From: Coccinella septempunctata | Lineage: Eukaryota > Arthropoda > Insecta > Coleoptera > Coccinellidae | NCBI RefSeq assembly: GCF_907165205.1 | Contig: NC_058197.1 | Span: forward strand, 18,375,766 to 18,439,765 | Length of the DNA: 64,000 bases | Reading direction: 5' to 3' | Shown: positions 1-12,800 of the stretch, one piece after another | Position numbering within the stretch: the stretch's first letter is position 1 | Layout of the letters: each line of letters begins with the position of its first letter | Notes under the pieces: generated by a model | What the model saw: only the letters and a program-made list of their open reading frames with translations | What the model was told of the DNA's origin: nothing | Databases searched by the model: none | Translations under genes and position numbers: made by a program

Positions 1-753
1 TAGATTGTAAAAAACCAAACTGTTGATGATTCAATAGGAAATTGCACTCAGGAGAGCCCCCCAAAGTCAACTCGAAAATGAAAAATGGAAAAACAAAAAA
101 ATTTTTTTTCTCGTAAACAGTGTCAGATATTTGAAAGTTTGGTATGAAAATATAGGTTTTCGAATACGCTGAATCTATTGCAAGCAATTCCGAGAGCCTA
201 TCTCCCTTCGTTTAGATTTTCATCTTCGAAATGGCATTTTTCAAAAATTTGCAAATTTCAATCTGCGATATCTCCTGTAATATTCGTCTGATCCAATTGG
301 GGTTTCCGGTTTTATAATCAGGGTTGCCGAGGCTTTCACCCTAGCACAAAAACTCGAATTCGAAAATTTTGATTTTTTGGGTCAAAAATGAGCAAGGGGT
401 TAGACCCCCCTAAAATGGCCTATTTGCTCGTCTGTCTCAAAATCAGGGTGTTCTTTTACTGTCGTATGATATGGAGTGTATAGAAGTTGTTCTGTAGATT
501 GTAAAAAGCCAATTTGTTGATGAGTAAATAGGGAATTGCACTCGGGAGAGTCCTTCAAAGTGAACTCGAAAATGAAAAATGAAAAAACAAAAAAAATTTT
601 TTTCTCGTAAACAGTGTCAGATATTTGAAAGTTTGGTATGAAAATATAGGTTTTTGAACACGCTGCATCTATTGCAAGCAATTCCGAAAGCCTATCTCCC
701 TTCGTTTAGATTTTCATCTTCGAAATGGCATTTTTCAAAAATTGCAAATTTCA
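1..753 (+). repeat. 494-bp satellite, about 1.5 units, cut by window edge
   Basis: The window opens inside a tandem repeat. The word TAGATTGTAAAAA at position 1 returns at 495, and the whole unit follows with few changes, giving a 494-bp period. Landmarks in each unit are an A-rich stretch followed by CTCGTAAACAGTGTCAG, the word CTGCGATATCTCCTG, and GAGCAAGGGGTTAGACCCCC. The second unit breaks off near 753 where the 174-bp satellite starts. The same family fills 41,841-44,720 in the same orientation. No coding role is apparent. Confidence 0.93.
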
Positions 754-1556
754 CTTGAGGATTTGTCAAGACCGAACGGTTGCGTCGAAATGAATGAAAT
801 TCTTAAATTTATTACTAAAAGAGTTGCTCTTTCAGAATATGTATCACGTTTAGATCTACGATAGTTTTCCTGGAAGATTAATTCCTCTAAAGACGATCTG
901 CGAAAATTTCCCAAAAAGTTGAGTTCAGTTAAAAATTCCTCAAGACCGAACGGTTGCGCCGAAATGGATGAAATTCTCAAATTTATTACTGAAAGAGTTG
1001 CTCTTTCAGAATATGTATCACGTTTGGATCTACGATAGTTTTCCTGGAAGATTAATTCCTCTAAAGACGACCTGCGAAAATTTCCCAAAAAGTTGGGTTC
1101 AGTTAAAACTTCCTCAAGACCGAACGGTTGCGTCGAAATGGATGAAATTCTGGAATTTAGTACTAGAAGAGTTGCTCTTTCAGAATATGTATCACGTTTG
1201 AATCTACGATAGTTTTCCTGGAAAATTAATTCCTCTAAAGACGATCTGCGAAAATTTCCCAAAAAGTTGGGTTCAGTTAAAAATTTCTCAAGACCGAACG
1301 GTTGCGCCGAAATGGATAAAATTCTCACATTTATTTCAAGAAGAGTTGCTCTTTCAGAATATGTATCACGTTTGAATCTACGATAGTTTTCCTGGAAGAT
1401 TAATTCCTCTAAAGACGATCTGCGAAAATTTCCCAAAAAGTTGGGTTCAGTTGAAACTTCCTCAAGACCGAACAGTTGCGTCGGGGTGGATGAAATGTCG
1501 GTTGCTTTTTCAGATTATGTATCACGTTTAAATCTACTATGATTTTTCTGCTAGAT
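754..1556 (-). repeat. 174-bp satellite, about 4.6 units
   Basis: The word ACCGAACGGT recurs at 771, 945, 1119 and 1293, with a one-base variant at 1467, an exact 174-bp spacing. Because 174 is 58 codons, reading frames stay open through successive units on both strands; the 233-codon frame on the minus strand at 735-1436 is a product of this. Copies differ by scattered non-synonymous changes, so I do not regard the frame as a gene. Orientation is given relative to the larger array at 55,850-57,800, which reads the opposite way. The last unit carries a deletion near 1,498 and merges into a decayed 494-bp unit. Confidence 0.93.
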
Positions 1557-1700
1557 ACAACCCAACTCGAAAGTTGAATAATGAAAAAATAAAAAATAAG
1601 ATTTTCTGGTAAACAATGTAAGATATACGAATGTTTGGTGAGCAAATGTAGGTTTTCGAACATGCCACCTTTCGCTCTATGAATTCCATAATTTTCCGAA
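1557..1700 (+). repeat. Decayed fragment of the 494-bp satellite
   Basis: CAACTCGAAAGTTGAATAAT and the following TTTTCTGGTAAACAATGTAA, then GTAGGTTTTCGAACATGC, line up with the 494-bp unit with many substitutions. The 174-bp array is therefore bracketed on both sides by 494-bp sequence. Confidence 0.75.
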
Positions 1701-3880
1701 GAACCTGGCATTCTCACAGTCTCCCCCGTTTCCCGAAATCGTAATATCGGATAACCGTAAGACGTTAAGCATTATAAAACGATTAAAACGCGACCCACCT
1801 GCGTCGTCATTACGCATACACCGATCGGAAGTAATTTTCGAAACGTGGCAACGCGGTCTAGGACGCCGTAATGACGACGAAAAGCCACATACCCATAGAT
1901 ACTATTCGAGATTTAATGATCGGGGTGGCTTGGCTAATTATTATTCTGATATAAATGCCGTAATGATGTAATAACAGTCATTACCGAAATTGGGGCTTGC
2001 CATTTTACGGGCATCCCAATAGAAAAATTGAGGGATCCGGAGTCATAATGACAGGGTACCTGGAACGGGCGCAGACGCTGGGTTAGGTACCATGGGCGTA
2101 GGCGAAGGTGGGCCAGAGGGGAAAGTGGAAGATCATTCGAATGGTCCTGCGTTTTTCACGATCAGCGTACCCAAAAACAAATGAAGACGATCTCGGCGAC
2201 CTGTCAGCACCTTTGATCACGTCCCAAATACCGAGTTTCATCACGCGACCAGTTTATTTCGGTCGAACGATCTTCTTTCCACTCGATATCCAGACTGGAT
2301 GGAAACTGAAACCGACAAACGAGCTAGAAAACGAATTAACGGACACAATCAAGAGTGCTATAAAATTATTTTCGTCCCGGAGACCTTCCCGATCGACCTC
2401 TGCGAAGAAAACATTCGGGACGCTTTTAGATGATTCGATATCGCGGTTTTACGAGCGTGAGCAAGATGGGGATATTATCGAATACGAAAAACAAACTCGA
2501 ACTATTTTCGTTTGGCCGTCTTCGGACCGGGCGAAATTCAGAAGAACTTGGTGGTTTTGCGTCGGGCCAAACTTGACAAGGAGCTCTGGATTCCTTAAAG
2601 GGTAGGTTGCCTCAGGAAGCACCTAATGAGAATGAGAAACTGACAGTAGTGAACAATTGTACACCCTTTTCCCTTCTTCTTGTGTGTTTCTCTTCGTTGG
2701 AAGTAAGATTCTGGCTGGCGTGCAAACATGTTGGAATCACAAAACAAAGTAGAGAACCGTTCCCCATAGATGAAATGTATATTCTCTACATGAACCATTT
2801 GAGGGACCACCAGATTCGTTTGATTAGCTGGGCTAATCGTCCAATGCCTTAAAAGTCAATAACTCACGAGCAGTCCATGTTTCGTCCTGCTCTCCTCGGT
2901 AAACTTCTCGCATTCTTATTTCGAATTGAATCCAATAGACGCCTCTCCCTCGAGAAGTGCTGGTAGCTCTCTGTCATACTGCTGAAAGCATCCTCACGTA
3001 GTTGGCGCCAGGAATGATTCTGTTTGAACAAGGCACATCGTAGGGATTGTTAAAATTGTTTGTAGAAGATTTAGAACTTCCGTGTGAGAAAGGATGATAA
3101 CGCCAGACTTCGGTAGTAAACTATTGCGTTTTATGGATATCAAAATAGGATAAAAACGAAACATAAACAAGGGCTACGGCGTTAGGGGAAGAACTTGCTT
3201 TTATTGCCTTTCCCCGTTTGCGATTCCCAACTTTCAGCATCGTCTTCCAGTCCTGAAATTTGAATTTCCGAGAGGATTTTTCCTCGCAAGTCATCTAGAA
3301 CGTCACGAAGGTTGGCTAGCTCAACGACGAACACTGTTTCAGTCAAATTTTCCCCGCATCTCGCCCCAATAGTTTCAATTTTTTTTCCCCCGATCGAATC
3401 GTCCTTTTTATAACCTCGCAGGACGTTTTACAACCGGTTTTACGACATAACTTTTTCCTGGGCTTATTCGGAAGTTCCGAATCTTCAACAAACAAAGTCG
3501 ACAATACCGAACGTAGCCACTCCCTCGGCGGCGCCAGCGTCGCGGCGCTCGAGCCCTATCGGATGATCCAGCGGCGTCTGGCGCGCGAGGGAAGATAAGC
3601 CACGGAACACATGGCGATTTACAGCCCAGATATAATTACGGCGGATAATTATTATGAGGTACGTACAGACTGTAAATAAAAGAGATGGAGGAGGAGCGAC
3701 TAAAGGCGATAAAGATTCTGAAATCCGTTCTAAATCCGTGCTGCGATAGTCGCTTGTTGTGTATTTTTGGACGCGAGAAAGATTTGTTGATGAGGTAGGT
3801 GCGGTTGATGGAGCAGTTGAGATCCTGAATGGTTTGGGCGAAAACGAGCTCTGTTTCTTTGGTTTTTATGGGCCGAATTG
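1701..3880. other. Unique-looking non-coding DNA
   Basis: No tandem structure, mobile-element signature or recognisable protein was seen. One 165-codon frame (2,108-2,605, +) is open but shows no domain I know, and has no convincing splice or promoter context. A GC-rich patch lies near 3,520-3,600. Confidence 0.5.
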
Positions 3881-5060
3881 GATTAAGCAGATGTTGGTTA
3901 GTGGATTGTCATTATGGTCTCACATTCTAAGGTGAATCCGTTGGCATATTGATTGATCTACCTAAATCTTCCAGTCTGTTGGCCCAGCAGATGTAGATTT
4001 GTCAGCAGATTCTCTTTATGATCTACGTGAGAAACAGAACTGAATCTTCTTGAAATTGTTACTGGCTCAAAGATTCAACCAGACGATCTGTCCATGTTCT
4101 AAGTGACTCGACAGAGCAGTTACCGAATACTGGAGCACTCCGAGAAACTCAGCATGAATGTATGGCCCTATTGGCTCAGCAGATGACTGTTTAAATTTTC
4201 AGCAGAAGAGTGGACCCACAGATCTACATCAGCAGCGAATTTGTCTGCTTATTGATCATAGCAAACAAGCAGTTCGGCTTCGTGGTAGATCAGCAAACCG
4301 ATGTATTCATTGTTTTGGTAAATCAGAAACACATAAACGGTAAATCTGCTGCCCTAGTCTATTTCAAACGAATGCAAATCTGATTGATCTTCTAGTTTCT
4401 TCCGTCATGTGGCTCAACAGATTACATTTTCGGATAAATCATTGATCTAATAGATAGATCATTATTAGGTTAGGTTAGGAGAAACTCATCATGAATGTAT
4501 GGTCCTGTTGGCTCAGCAGATGATTGTTAGAATGTTCAGCAGAAGAGTGGACTCACAGATCTACGTTAGCAGCGAATTTGTCTGCTTATTGATCGTAGCA
4601 AACCAGCAGTTCGGCTTCGTGGTAGATCAGTAAACAGATATTTTCATTGTTTTGGTAAATCAGAAGCACATAAACGGTAAATCTGCTGACCAACTTATTT
4701 CTCTATCTAAAACCGAATGAAAATCTGATTGATCTTCTAGTTTCTTCACGAATCTGGCTCAGCAGATTACATTTCAGGATAAATCATTCATCTAATAGAT
4801 AGATCATTGGGTATCTACTGATACAGTTCAGATTCCTGGTATATCAGTAAACTTATTTATTTGTCGTCTTGGTATGTTAGCAGGTATTCACCTGAATGGT
4901 GAATCTGCTGACCAACTGATCCCTCTATTTGAAAACGAATACAATTCTTTGTGATCTGCCAGATTCATCGCTTTTTTGGCTCAGCAGATTTAATTCTCGG
5001 ATAAACCGTGAATCCAGTAGGTTGGTCATCCTCTAGATAGTTCAGTGGGTATCTAGTTAA
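3881..5060. repeat. Diverged 337-bp tandem repeat, about 2.7 units
   Basis: CATGAATGTATGG at 4,153 returns at 4,490, and the next 310 bases match closely, including CAGCAGCGAATTTGTCTGCT and GTTCGGCTTCGTGGTAGATC. A third, more decayed unit follows at about 4,810-5,050. The words CAGCAGAT and CTGATTGATC are scattered through the block and its left flank. A short TTAGG run (about 4,465-4,478) marks the joint between units one and two. Confidence 0.85.
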
Positions 5061-7860
5061 GTAGGGTTTGGTTTCTTCCTTGTCCAGAAACTCTTCATTA
5101 TAGGGACATTCTCCCATAACACTGCAAGGATCAGATTAATCTACTGAGCCAAAAGCTCTGCTAGGTAGATCAATGAATTTGGACGGTAATCTGTGGGCTT
5201 TCTGATGTACCTCAACAGCAAACTTGTTGGCTCACGTCTTTACCTGGTGGGCGAATCTGAAGATTCATCTATCTTACTACTTGAACAGCAAGGTTTTGAT
5301 TGAAACCCTGACCTATAATAGTAACTTGAACTTTTTGATCCAGATCGGTAATTCTGAATAGCTGATTAGGTCAGGCAAACCAACTTGAACACCTATTCCA
5401 AGTGTTCAAGTTTTCCAAGTCACTCGGGAACCTTCCACTCCGCCATAAAACATTCTTCTTCCGCTCCCGGGCAGTGGCGTGCCGATGGCACATCCCGCAT
5501 CATTATTAGACAGCGATTCATCGGTCCAAATGGAGCGAAACGACATTAAACCCGATCTCTCTGACCCGATCGGATCAGATTTTTATTACGCGATAATCCA
5601 GTCGATAACAAACGATTTATCGACCGTCGAAGACCCTTTGATCTGTCGCGTAAACTCATCACCGTCCAATAAATCCATTAGACCGAACTGTCCTCCGAAA
5701 TTGAGCGATACACGGGACGAGAGCTCGTAAACAATGGCGGGCGTAGATATCGCGTAAAATATGCCCCGAGAAATTATACGAACCATTAAAAAGCGTCGAT
5801 AACTGCCCGCCCTCCGTATATCTGAGACCGTCGATGTGATTTACGCTCCTCGGTCGCTAATGGTCGTGTCTGGAGGTGAGGCACGCCAAGACCGGGAGTC
5901 CCCCGGTGGGGGAGATAAGAAAATTTTCGAAAATCGTCGCTACTTGGGGACACAGCCGGACCCGTCCCTGTCCCTGACAATCTGGGGCGACGTTATCTCG
6001 CCGTGATTGATGACGGAAGCAATTGGAGGTCTCCGTTGATTAACTCGGTAGGTTTAATGGGTTTTGGAAATCGAGGATCGACAAGACGCGGTCGGAAAAC
6101 GACCTGATCGAGATTATCACGGAAATCTAAGAAAAAATCGCGAATCTGGCAACGTCGCGTCTTGGCTATCCGGCCCGAAGGACCATACATGCGATCGACC
6201 CGAATTCGTCGCTTTTCAAAGGGAACGCAACGCGTTGCAATTTGTAATCGTTGCCGCGTTCCTCTTCAACTATAGAGAAGCCCGTGGTGCGTGCCTGCCA
6301 CGCCGCCGTCTCTGAAGAACCCTACTTCGCGAAACGGGGAGTCGTAAAAACTTCGCTAATTTCTTTTTCATGCCGGTTTTTCTCGTGTATGTGTGCTAGT
6401 CGGAAGGGGCACGAGTTAAAAAAGTTTAAATGAAATATACCGCGAGGTTGGGTCTGTTGATATCGGAGAGGGGAATCGCGAGGGTGTAGAACCGTGAATT
6501 TTTCGTATCCGGAGGATCTGGAAGGGTTTTTTTTTCGCGAGAATGCAGGATTAACTCTGTCGTCGTTTCTGGTCTTTTGTCGTATCACACGTGTCTTTCA
6601 CTCTAGAAGTCCTTGAATTGATCATAAGTTCCATATATATATACCTGCCCAAAGAAATACGAAGCTCTGTTCATTCGAAGCCCGATATAATTGAAGTGTG
6701 GGGGCTCCAATGAGATATATACAGACGGGTGCGCCATCTATCGCCGGGTAGACGGAGATTCTACATGGCCTCGCGTGCATCTGTAGATTCCTGATGGTGG
6801 AAGAGGTAGATCTACGGGTTAGGTGGGTTTATGGGCTTGCTGGTTACAAAGCAGATTTAGTCTCCGCCTTCTAGATTCGGAACGAATTTCAGATGATGGC
6901 ACGATCCATTTCGGACGTTTTCGCGTCCTCTATCCATCAGAAAAACTCCGTTCGACTATCCTAACGTTGCCGAACTTTCGTAATGGTCTTTTTTTGCGAT
7001 CGAATATATCGGTAAATCTGAAATTCGTCACGAACTAATAGATTTCGATTCGATTTGTCCAATGGAGGTTACGCAAATGCAATTAATACGCGAACGCTGG
7101 CGCGGTCGCTATTAAAATTAGTAATAATGGAAAAATACCTGTGCCGCGCATGCAACCCTGGTTGGAATTGATTTTGTTTGCGGTCTCGGATGAAAACCTG
7201 CCTGAAAACTGCCGAAGAGGGATTCGTTATGATTTCTGGACCGATTCAATCTGGACACAGCCTCGAATCCACAGAAAAATAGGGAATTCTATCATACTTA
7301 GACATCGTATGTGTAGGAAATACCGTTCATCAGATTCGTCTAGCATGATGATCGAAATCAGAGAGAAAGCGCAGAACGTACTTTATGGAAATATGCCATT
7401 AACGCCCTTCGGATAATGGCAGTAGACACGTACGAAATAAATGAAAGGAGTTCGAAAAGAAGGCGGTCAAGTGTTATTACGAACGCCAAAGAGCGATCCT
7501 TACGCATGCCGTCTCGTCTTTCTATGTCAGTCGGTTAGATGTGTTCTTTCCGTTTACGAAATTTTATTGTGCATTGTATTTTAATTCGAAACGTGTAATT
7601 GAACGGTGTGGAAACCGAAGCAATGGCGAAATATTCGACGGTTTTGGTATATCATTTCCAATAATGATCCTCTGGAACGGAGAGCTACAAAATTGAAACA
7701 CAAGACGTGAAGATCTTGAACAATTCATGGGTACTCCACCTACCTCCTAAGCCAGTCATTCCTGGAAATTATTTCTATCAAATGATCCCCAATATCTTCA
7801 GATTTACGACTTGTAATGAATATTGGAATATTTCTATTAACTGACTAGATTTCTCAACAT
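5061..7860. other. Unique-looking non-coding DNA with one short hairpin
   Basis: No gene recognised. A perfect 10-bp inverted repeat (ACTTGAACAC at 5,383-5,392 and its complement at 5,402-5,411, 9-nt loop) is present. The stretch is CpG-rich from about 5,470 to 6,600. A TATATATATA run lies near 6,640. Confidence 0.5.
6731..6740 (-). promoter_or_regulatory. CTCF-like core motif (candidate insulator site)
   Basis: The word GCGCCATCTA reads TAGATGGCGC on the minus strand, which resembles the core of the insect CTCF recognition sequence. The surrounding GGTGCGCCATCTATC is repeated exactly at about 35,602. This is a motif match only; binding is inferred. Confidence 0.3.
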
Positions 7861-7886
7861 TCCTAACCAATCTTTCCTTGTTTCAG

Positions 7887-7925
7887 GTAACAACAAAAAC
7901 CTCCATCACCACAGACTCCTTCTAG
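7887..7925 (+). other. Candidate 39-nt internal exon (possibly 5' UTR)
   Basis: A textbook acceptor, CTAACC followed by TCTTTCCTTGTTTCAG ending at 7,886, precedes 39 nt that end in CTAG at a GTAAGA donor at 7,926. The base after the acceptor starts GTAACA, so acceptor and a donor-like word also touch there. The later TCCTTCTAG|GTAAGA is itself an acceptor-donor abutment. The start exon at 35,353 needs an upstream exon on the same strand, and this could be one. It could equally be a chance pair of splice-like words. Confidence 0.3.
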
Positions 7926-7939
7926 GTAAGATCTTTGAA

Positions 7940-9510
7940 CTTCCCCATCCAAACTTCGGAACGCCGCGTTATTGGCCTTATGCAGACGTCGCTCCTTTCT
8001 CCTCCTCCGAGGATATTACATTTTTATTACGAATCCGGGCAGAAATTTGCAATGCAAAAACGCCCTTGCCCCCGTCGAAAACCCGAAGGAAAGACCATCT
8101 CCGCGGCTCCGCCGGATTCTTGTAATTTTAGGGGAGAAATCTGAGGCCTCAGACAATATTCATATTACGCTTTCGATTCATCTTCTTGTAGTTCGACGAG
8201 GGTCAAGTTTCCCTCTGTAGTTCGAGTATCGGCCGTAGATGTCGCTAGTGGAGCCGGCGATCGGCGAACTGTGCCATCTATGGGTCTCAAGGGAGGCTGT
8301 GAGGTTTCTCGAAGTGTCTTTTTATGACTCTATCCATGTTACGTCACTTGATGCAGTTAAAACGATGCTGTGAGATGAATAGTGAGAGTTTTCACTCTTT
8401 GGAGACGCAGAGAGTGGAAAATGGTGGGGTTAGTCGCAAGTGGGACTAGAAAGATGAGGTGAACCAAAACTGTGAAGGGAAGAACCACCATTAGAAGATC
8501 TCCACTATCTAATTCAAGTAGTCAAACATCTGATTTGATAAGTTTTCGAGTTCGTAACTGGCTTACGTTGTTGTTTCAGCGTCAACCGTGTCGATAAGTC
8601 GATGATTTCTTATTTCTGACATCGTACAGATGTCGAGGAGAGGCATGCGGCCTCGAGAACTGGAGGATTTAACGTGTGTGCATCTACCTGTGCTCTGGGC
8701 CTAACGCGACAGGTCTGGGTATTGTTTTCAAGGTCCAGTTCCACTTCACTTGACGCTCGGTTTTCGAGTGACTCTGACCAATCTTGCATGAAATTAGGCG
8801 GGGAATTATAGCGTGAATACGTTCTTCGGTACTTTTTTCCACGGCAGAGTTCAGAATGTGGTCGAAACCAGCGTCTTCGCTTGATCGAACAGGGGACGGA
8901 GGCGCCCACGATATGGATTACCGACATCGGATGTCGATGATTCGCTGACATCAGGTGTTTGCTCTTCTAACTTTTGCCGTTTGTCACGCTGAACGGCCGA
9001 TTTGCTTCGAATAAATTCGTTGATTTTCGAAAAGTTTCAAGCGGTGATTCAAGCAGTTCTGTCTTGAAAAAATCCCATTTAGTTTTAGTGTCGATTCGTC
9101 TACTTTTGACAGCAAGATTTCAACCAAACTTGTAGAGAGATCTAGTGTGCCTCTCATCAGAGATGTTTTTGCCAGTTTGTCGTCTACATTCAAGTATTCT
9201 CATGAACTTCGGTATCAGGGATGACTTCAAGGAGCTTATCTCTCCGCTCCTGCAAGTTTATCGTTCAAAGCATCATCTTTTGGCTTGGATTACAATGGCG
9301 AAGCCATTCTCCTCCATACAGAACCTTCCTCATTAGGTACTACCCGGGGAGACTATGTCCTGTAAGGAAAACAGTCAGGAAGTTGTACTCTTCGAAATAT
9401 CCAGAAGAGGACCTTGATTATCATTAAAAACGAGACCTTTTCAGACTGAATTGACGTAGTTGAAACAACGTCAACCATTGGTAAAGGTTACCGACCAAAA
9501 AAGTGACTTA
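7940..9510. other. Unique-looking non-coding DNA
   Basis: No recognisable protein. The minus strand carries several short adjacent frames (8,610-8,951 and 8,984-9,193) that might be the wreck of a mobile-element gene, but no catalytic or structural motif is visible. GTGCCATCTA at 8,271-8,280 is a weaker relative of the CTCF-like word at 6,731. Confidence 0.45.
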
Positions 9511-9514
9511 AATG

Positions 9515-9850
9515 GGGAATTCTGCTCAATTTGGGTTATCTATTCTAAATCATTCTTCAAATACGAGGTTTTGAAATTTATATCGCTTCGTTTCTAGTTC
9601 ACGATTTGCCAACAGCGCCTACTAGAAAGAAAAAGACCAATGGCTTGTCTATAAAATAACAGCTGTTGAAGTACAGCCATCATAAGGCTCGTTCGTCGCA
9701 GCCATCTTTGTCTATCTCATCCAGATAGTGTATTTGTTGTCCTTTATTATCAACGCATGTTTCAGTCGATGTTGCCAACTTGTGCAATAGAAACTAAACG
9801 CTTTAAATTTTAAATACCCATTTTTATTTTTCATTTTTAAGTACTTTAAG
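9515..9850 (-). repeat. Dispersed repeat, copy 1 (uninterrupted)
   Basis: Read on the minus strand, this block matches 47,800-48,240 plus 49,160-49,185 on the plus strand. Shared words include AGTAGGCGCTGTTG, CAACAGCTGTTATTTTATA, GATAATAAAGGACAACAAA and ATAACCCAAATTGAGCAGAA. Copy 2 has the same order but is split by a Harbinger-like insertion and contains about 85 extra bases elsewhere. No protein is evident, and the element class is unknown. Confidence 0.85.
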
Positions 9851-12800
9851 TACAAAATGTGACGTTTCACAGATATTCCATAGAAAATACATCATTTTCG
9901 TCACAAGGAGTATTCCCTCTTGGCCACCGATACAGGGTGGTTTGGCTCCCGTTGATTTTTCCTTCCCGAGGCCTCCGATAAACCAAGGATGTGACGTACG
10001 AGCTCGTAGAAACGTTCTATCACGTCCAGATATTCCCGAACGAGCAGAAACCTCCTATCTGGCCGGGAAAATTGAATAGAACGTCTCGGGCCGATTTTTC
10101 CTGAGCGTCGAAAAGACGCTACGTGATCTCCTTATTCCGTTTTATCGCCCGGTCTGTCCGTCATCCATTAATCCTACACGCCCGGATGATAGCCGGCCGA
10201 CGGAACTACGTAGGCAATTTGAAAAATTGTTTCATTTCCTGACGGGAAACCGGGATAGGGATCCCCTTTGTCTCTCTCGCGGAAGAATTATTTCCAGTCG
10301 TCGACGTCGACGGCGACTTGATTTAAGATTCGGGAGCCGGGATCGGGCGTATTTCAGGACTTGTCGGGCGTGAAGGGCGACAGGTGACGGCGCGGTCGGA
10401 TGTCGGGCATGCGGAACCGGCCGAATGTCGCAGGGTCTGATTTTACGGTTAATTCTCAGAAATCGAAGCCTTCTGGCGCGAGTTGCGGTGGGGGAAGGGC
10501 TCTTTGTGTTCCTTAGGGTCTGTAGTTTTGATTCAGACATGGGGACTTTGCCGTTTGGACGTTTCACGATGATAACAGACTTGTGACCGCCACCCAGACT
10601 GCTTTTCGGCGTCATTTAGACATTTTTGTCAACGTTTCTGTCCCCTCTGCAAACACAATCTAACCAGTTTATTCACACCTTCGGAAACTGATTATATGTA
10701 CAACGGAAATATGTGTAGGTATGAAATATGAGCGAATCGATCAGCAAACATACATTCGGGAAATTCTGTCCGGTCACGAGCACTTTGCAAAGTTTATACC
10801 GGGTACAGTGAAAAATCAAAGGTAGTTCAATAAAATGCGCCAACCAGAACTGACGAAATGGATACTAAGGATGACCTCGCGAAGTGAAATGACTTGCTAT
10901 ACGGTATCGGGATGTAATTAATTGTATTTCTCCAATGAGAAGAAACACAACCAGGGCGGATCTATTCGAGACTTTCATTTGCTACCCCAAGGGCTAACGC
11001 TCCATGACTGATAGCGAAGAAAAGGTCTATTTTTAGCGCATTTCACTGACGACGAGCGGTATCTCTTATTCTTTACCCCAAGGGCTTACGCACCATGACT
11101 GATAGAAAAGAAGAGATTTCGATTTCAACACTTATGACGCGAAACGCGAACAGGGGGGTTGACGGGACTTTTCCTTCAGTATCTCTCCAACTCCAATTTT
11201 TCTCAGAAAACTGGAGATCATTACAATGTTCGTGTAGTCACCAAGACGCTCAGCGCAGAGGCATGAAAAATCTGTGAGAAGGATTCTGCATGAGGATTGG
11301 TCATTCCACCCTCTAACTCTTTCAGTTTCAGGCCCAACAGAACCAGAGTTACAGAAGAAAATAATAACACAAAACGAACAATGGCCGAATCTACAAAATT
11401 GTTCGACTTAAACAATTCAGATCCGATCTTATTCCATTTCGTACGATAACAAACATGTCAATCTACAAAAGCGATCGAAGATCGAACAATCCGTGCTCAG
11501 CTCCACTTAATCCCCGAACCGTTCAACTTCGACGATCCGAAACGTCGGATCCGAAGGCCGTCGAAGGACCAGATCTAATTTTTCCGATCGTGGCATCACC
11601 TTCTCGAGTGGGTCACCTCTGAAACGCCGGGCATATTGAATAATATCGAGATATCCATTATCTACAATCGAATACCAACAAAGAGGTTGACATGTCAATT
11701 TCGTCGGACCGGTGCGGTGTGTGTGTGTGGAAGTTTCGTAAGATTTTCTTGGTCCGGCCGTTTGACTAACGGTTATCTCAAATGAGATCTGTCGGTAATC
11801 CGGCCTAGGATCGCGTAGCAGTCCGATTTTTATTGCACAAAAGCGATACGTTCCACAAAGATCAATATTTGATCGTTATTTATACGCCGTAGGGCTATGA
11901 GCGAGAACGACATAAGTATTGATGGCGGTTAAGGAGCCTTCTCACGCTAGTACGTCCAACAGATGTGTGAGAAGGGCTTTCAGAGCTTCTGTTACGTTTT
12001 TAGAGGAAAAATAATGGAAGAAGCCGCTTATTCTCCTAAAAAGGAACCCTAGGGTCTTTGAGATTGGCAAATATCAAAAGATTTCATATTTTCATTGAAC
12101 TCCTCAACATCTTCTATCCTAAATCAACTGATATCCAGTTCCCGAACCAATCGTAACTGTTTAAGGATTCTCATGATTGTTATACTTGAAAAACCAGATA
12201 CATCGGACAATTTTATGGTACCACAGGTCGGATCCATTGCTACATGACCTAAGACAGCCACGTCCCTCGCTTCGTCTCTTTCATGCACCCTCTTTTTGCT
12301 TCCGACTGAACCAGTTTTCGTTGGACCACCCTGTACGAGACTGCAATGCGTAGAATGACTTTCTTTGTTCGTTATGTATGTCTGTCCCCGAAATATATCA
12401 GAAACATTAGAAGCACGTACATACTCACACTATCTGACCACATTGTTGGCGTTACTTTACTGGTAATCGAAGTCGGACAATTCAGATAAACGGACGGCTG
12501 CAGTCCGTTCGTTTTCTCGTAGTTTTATTACCGGGCAGTTTTCCGCGAATCCTAGACCGGCTTTCGAATACAAATCGATTCTCTACGAGCGAACATTTTA
12601 ACAACAATATAATCGCGTTAAATTAATTAGTTTCGAAACAAAACCTCCGAACGCACCACTAGTAGAAGAAAAAAATCGATTTTAAATTAACGGAGATAAG
12701 TAAACCGTTATGCGGAATGCAAATCGTATTTCTGATCGAACCGTTTCGACATTATTGTATTATCTATAAATTTGATTTATGGCAGTCGTTTATCGTATCT

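Noticed and set aside
735..1436. 233-codon minus-strand frame with repeats
   Set aside because: It is a read-through of the 174-bp satellite, whose period is a multiple of three. The opposite strand is also open and changes are not biased to silent sites.
2108..2605. 165-codon open frame on the plus strand
   Set aside because: It is the longest frame outside repeats, but shows no known domain, no clear promoter or splice context, and a length possible by chance in 64 kb. Transcript data or conservation would be needed.
8560..8600. Acceptor-like TTGTTGTTTCAG ending at 8,580
   Set aside because: A good pyrimidine tract, but no donor or open exon of sensible length follows. Likely chance.
8610..9193. 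Gag-like or other mobile-element gene on the minus strand
   Set aside because: Adjacent short frames hint at a broken gene, but no zinc knuckle, protease or polymerase motif could be identified.
10232..10615. 127-codon arginine-rich minus-strand frame
   Set aside because: Composition-driven frame in CpG-rich DNA with no domain.
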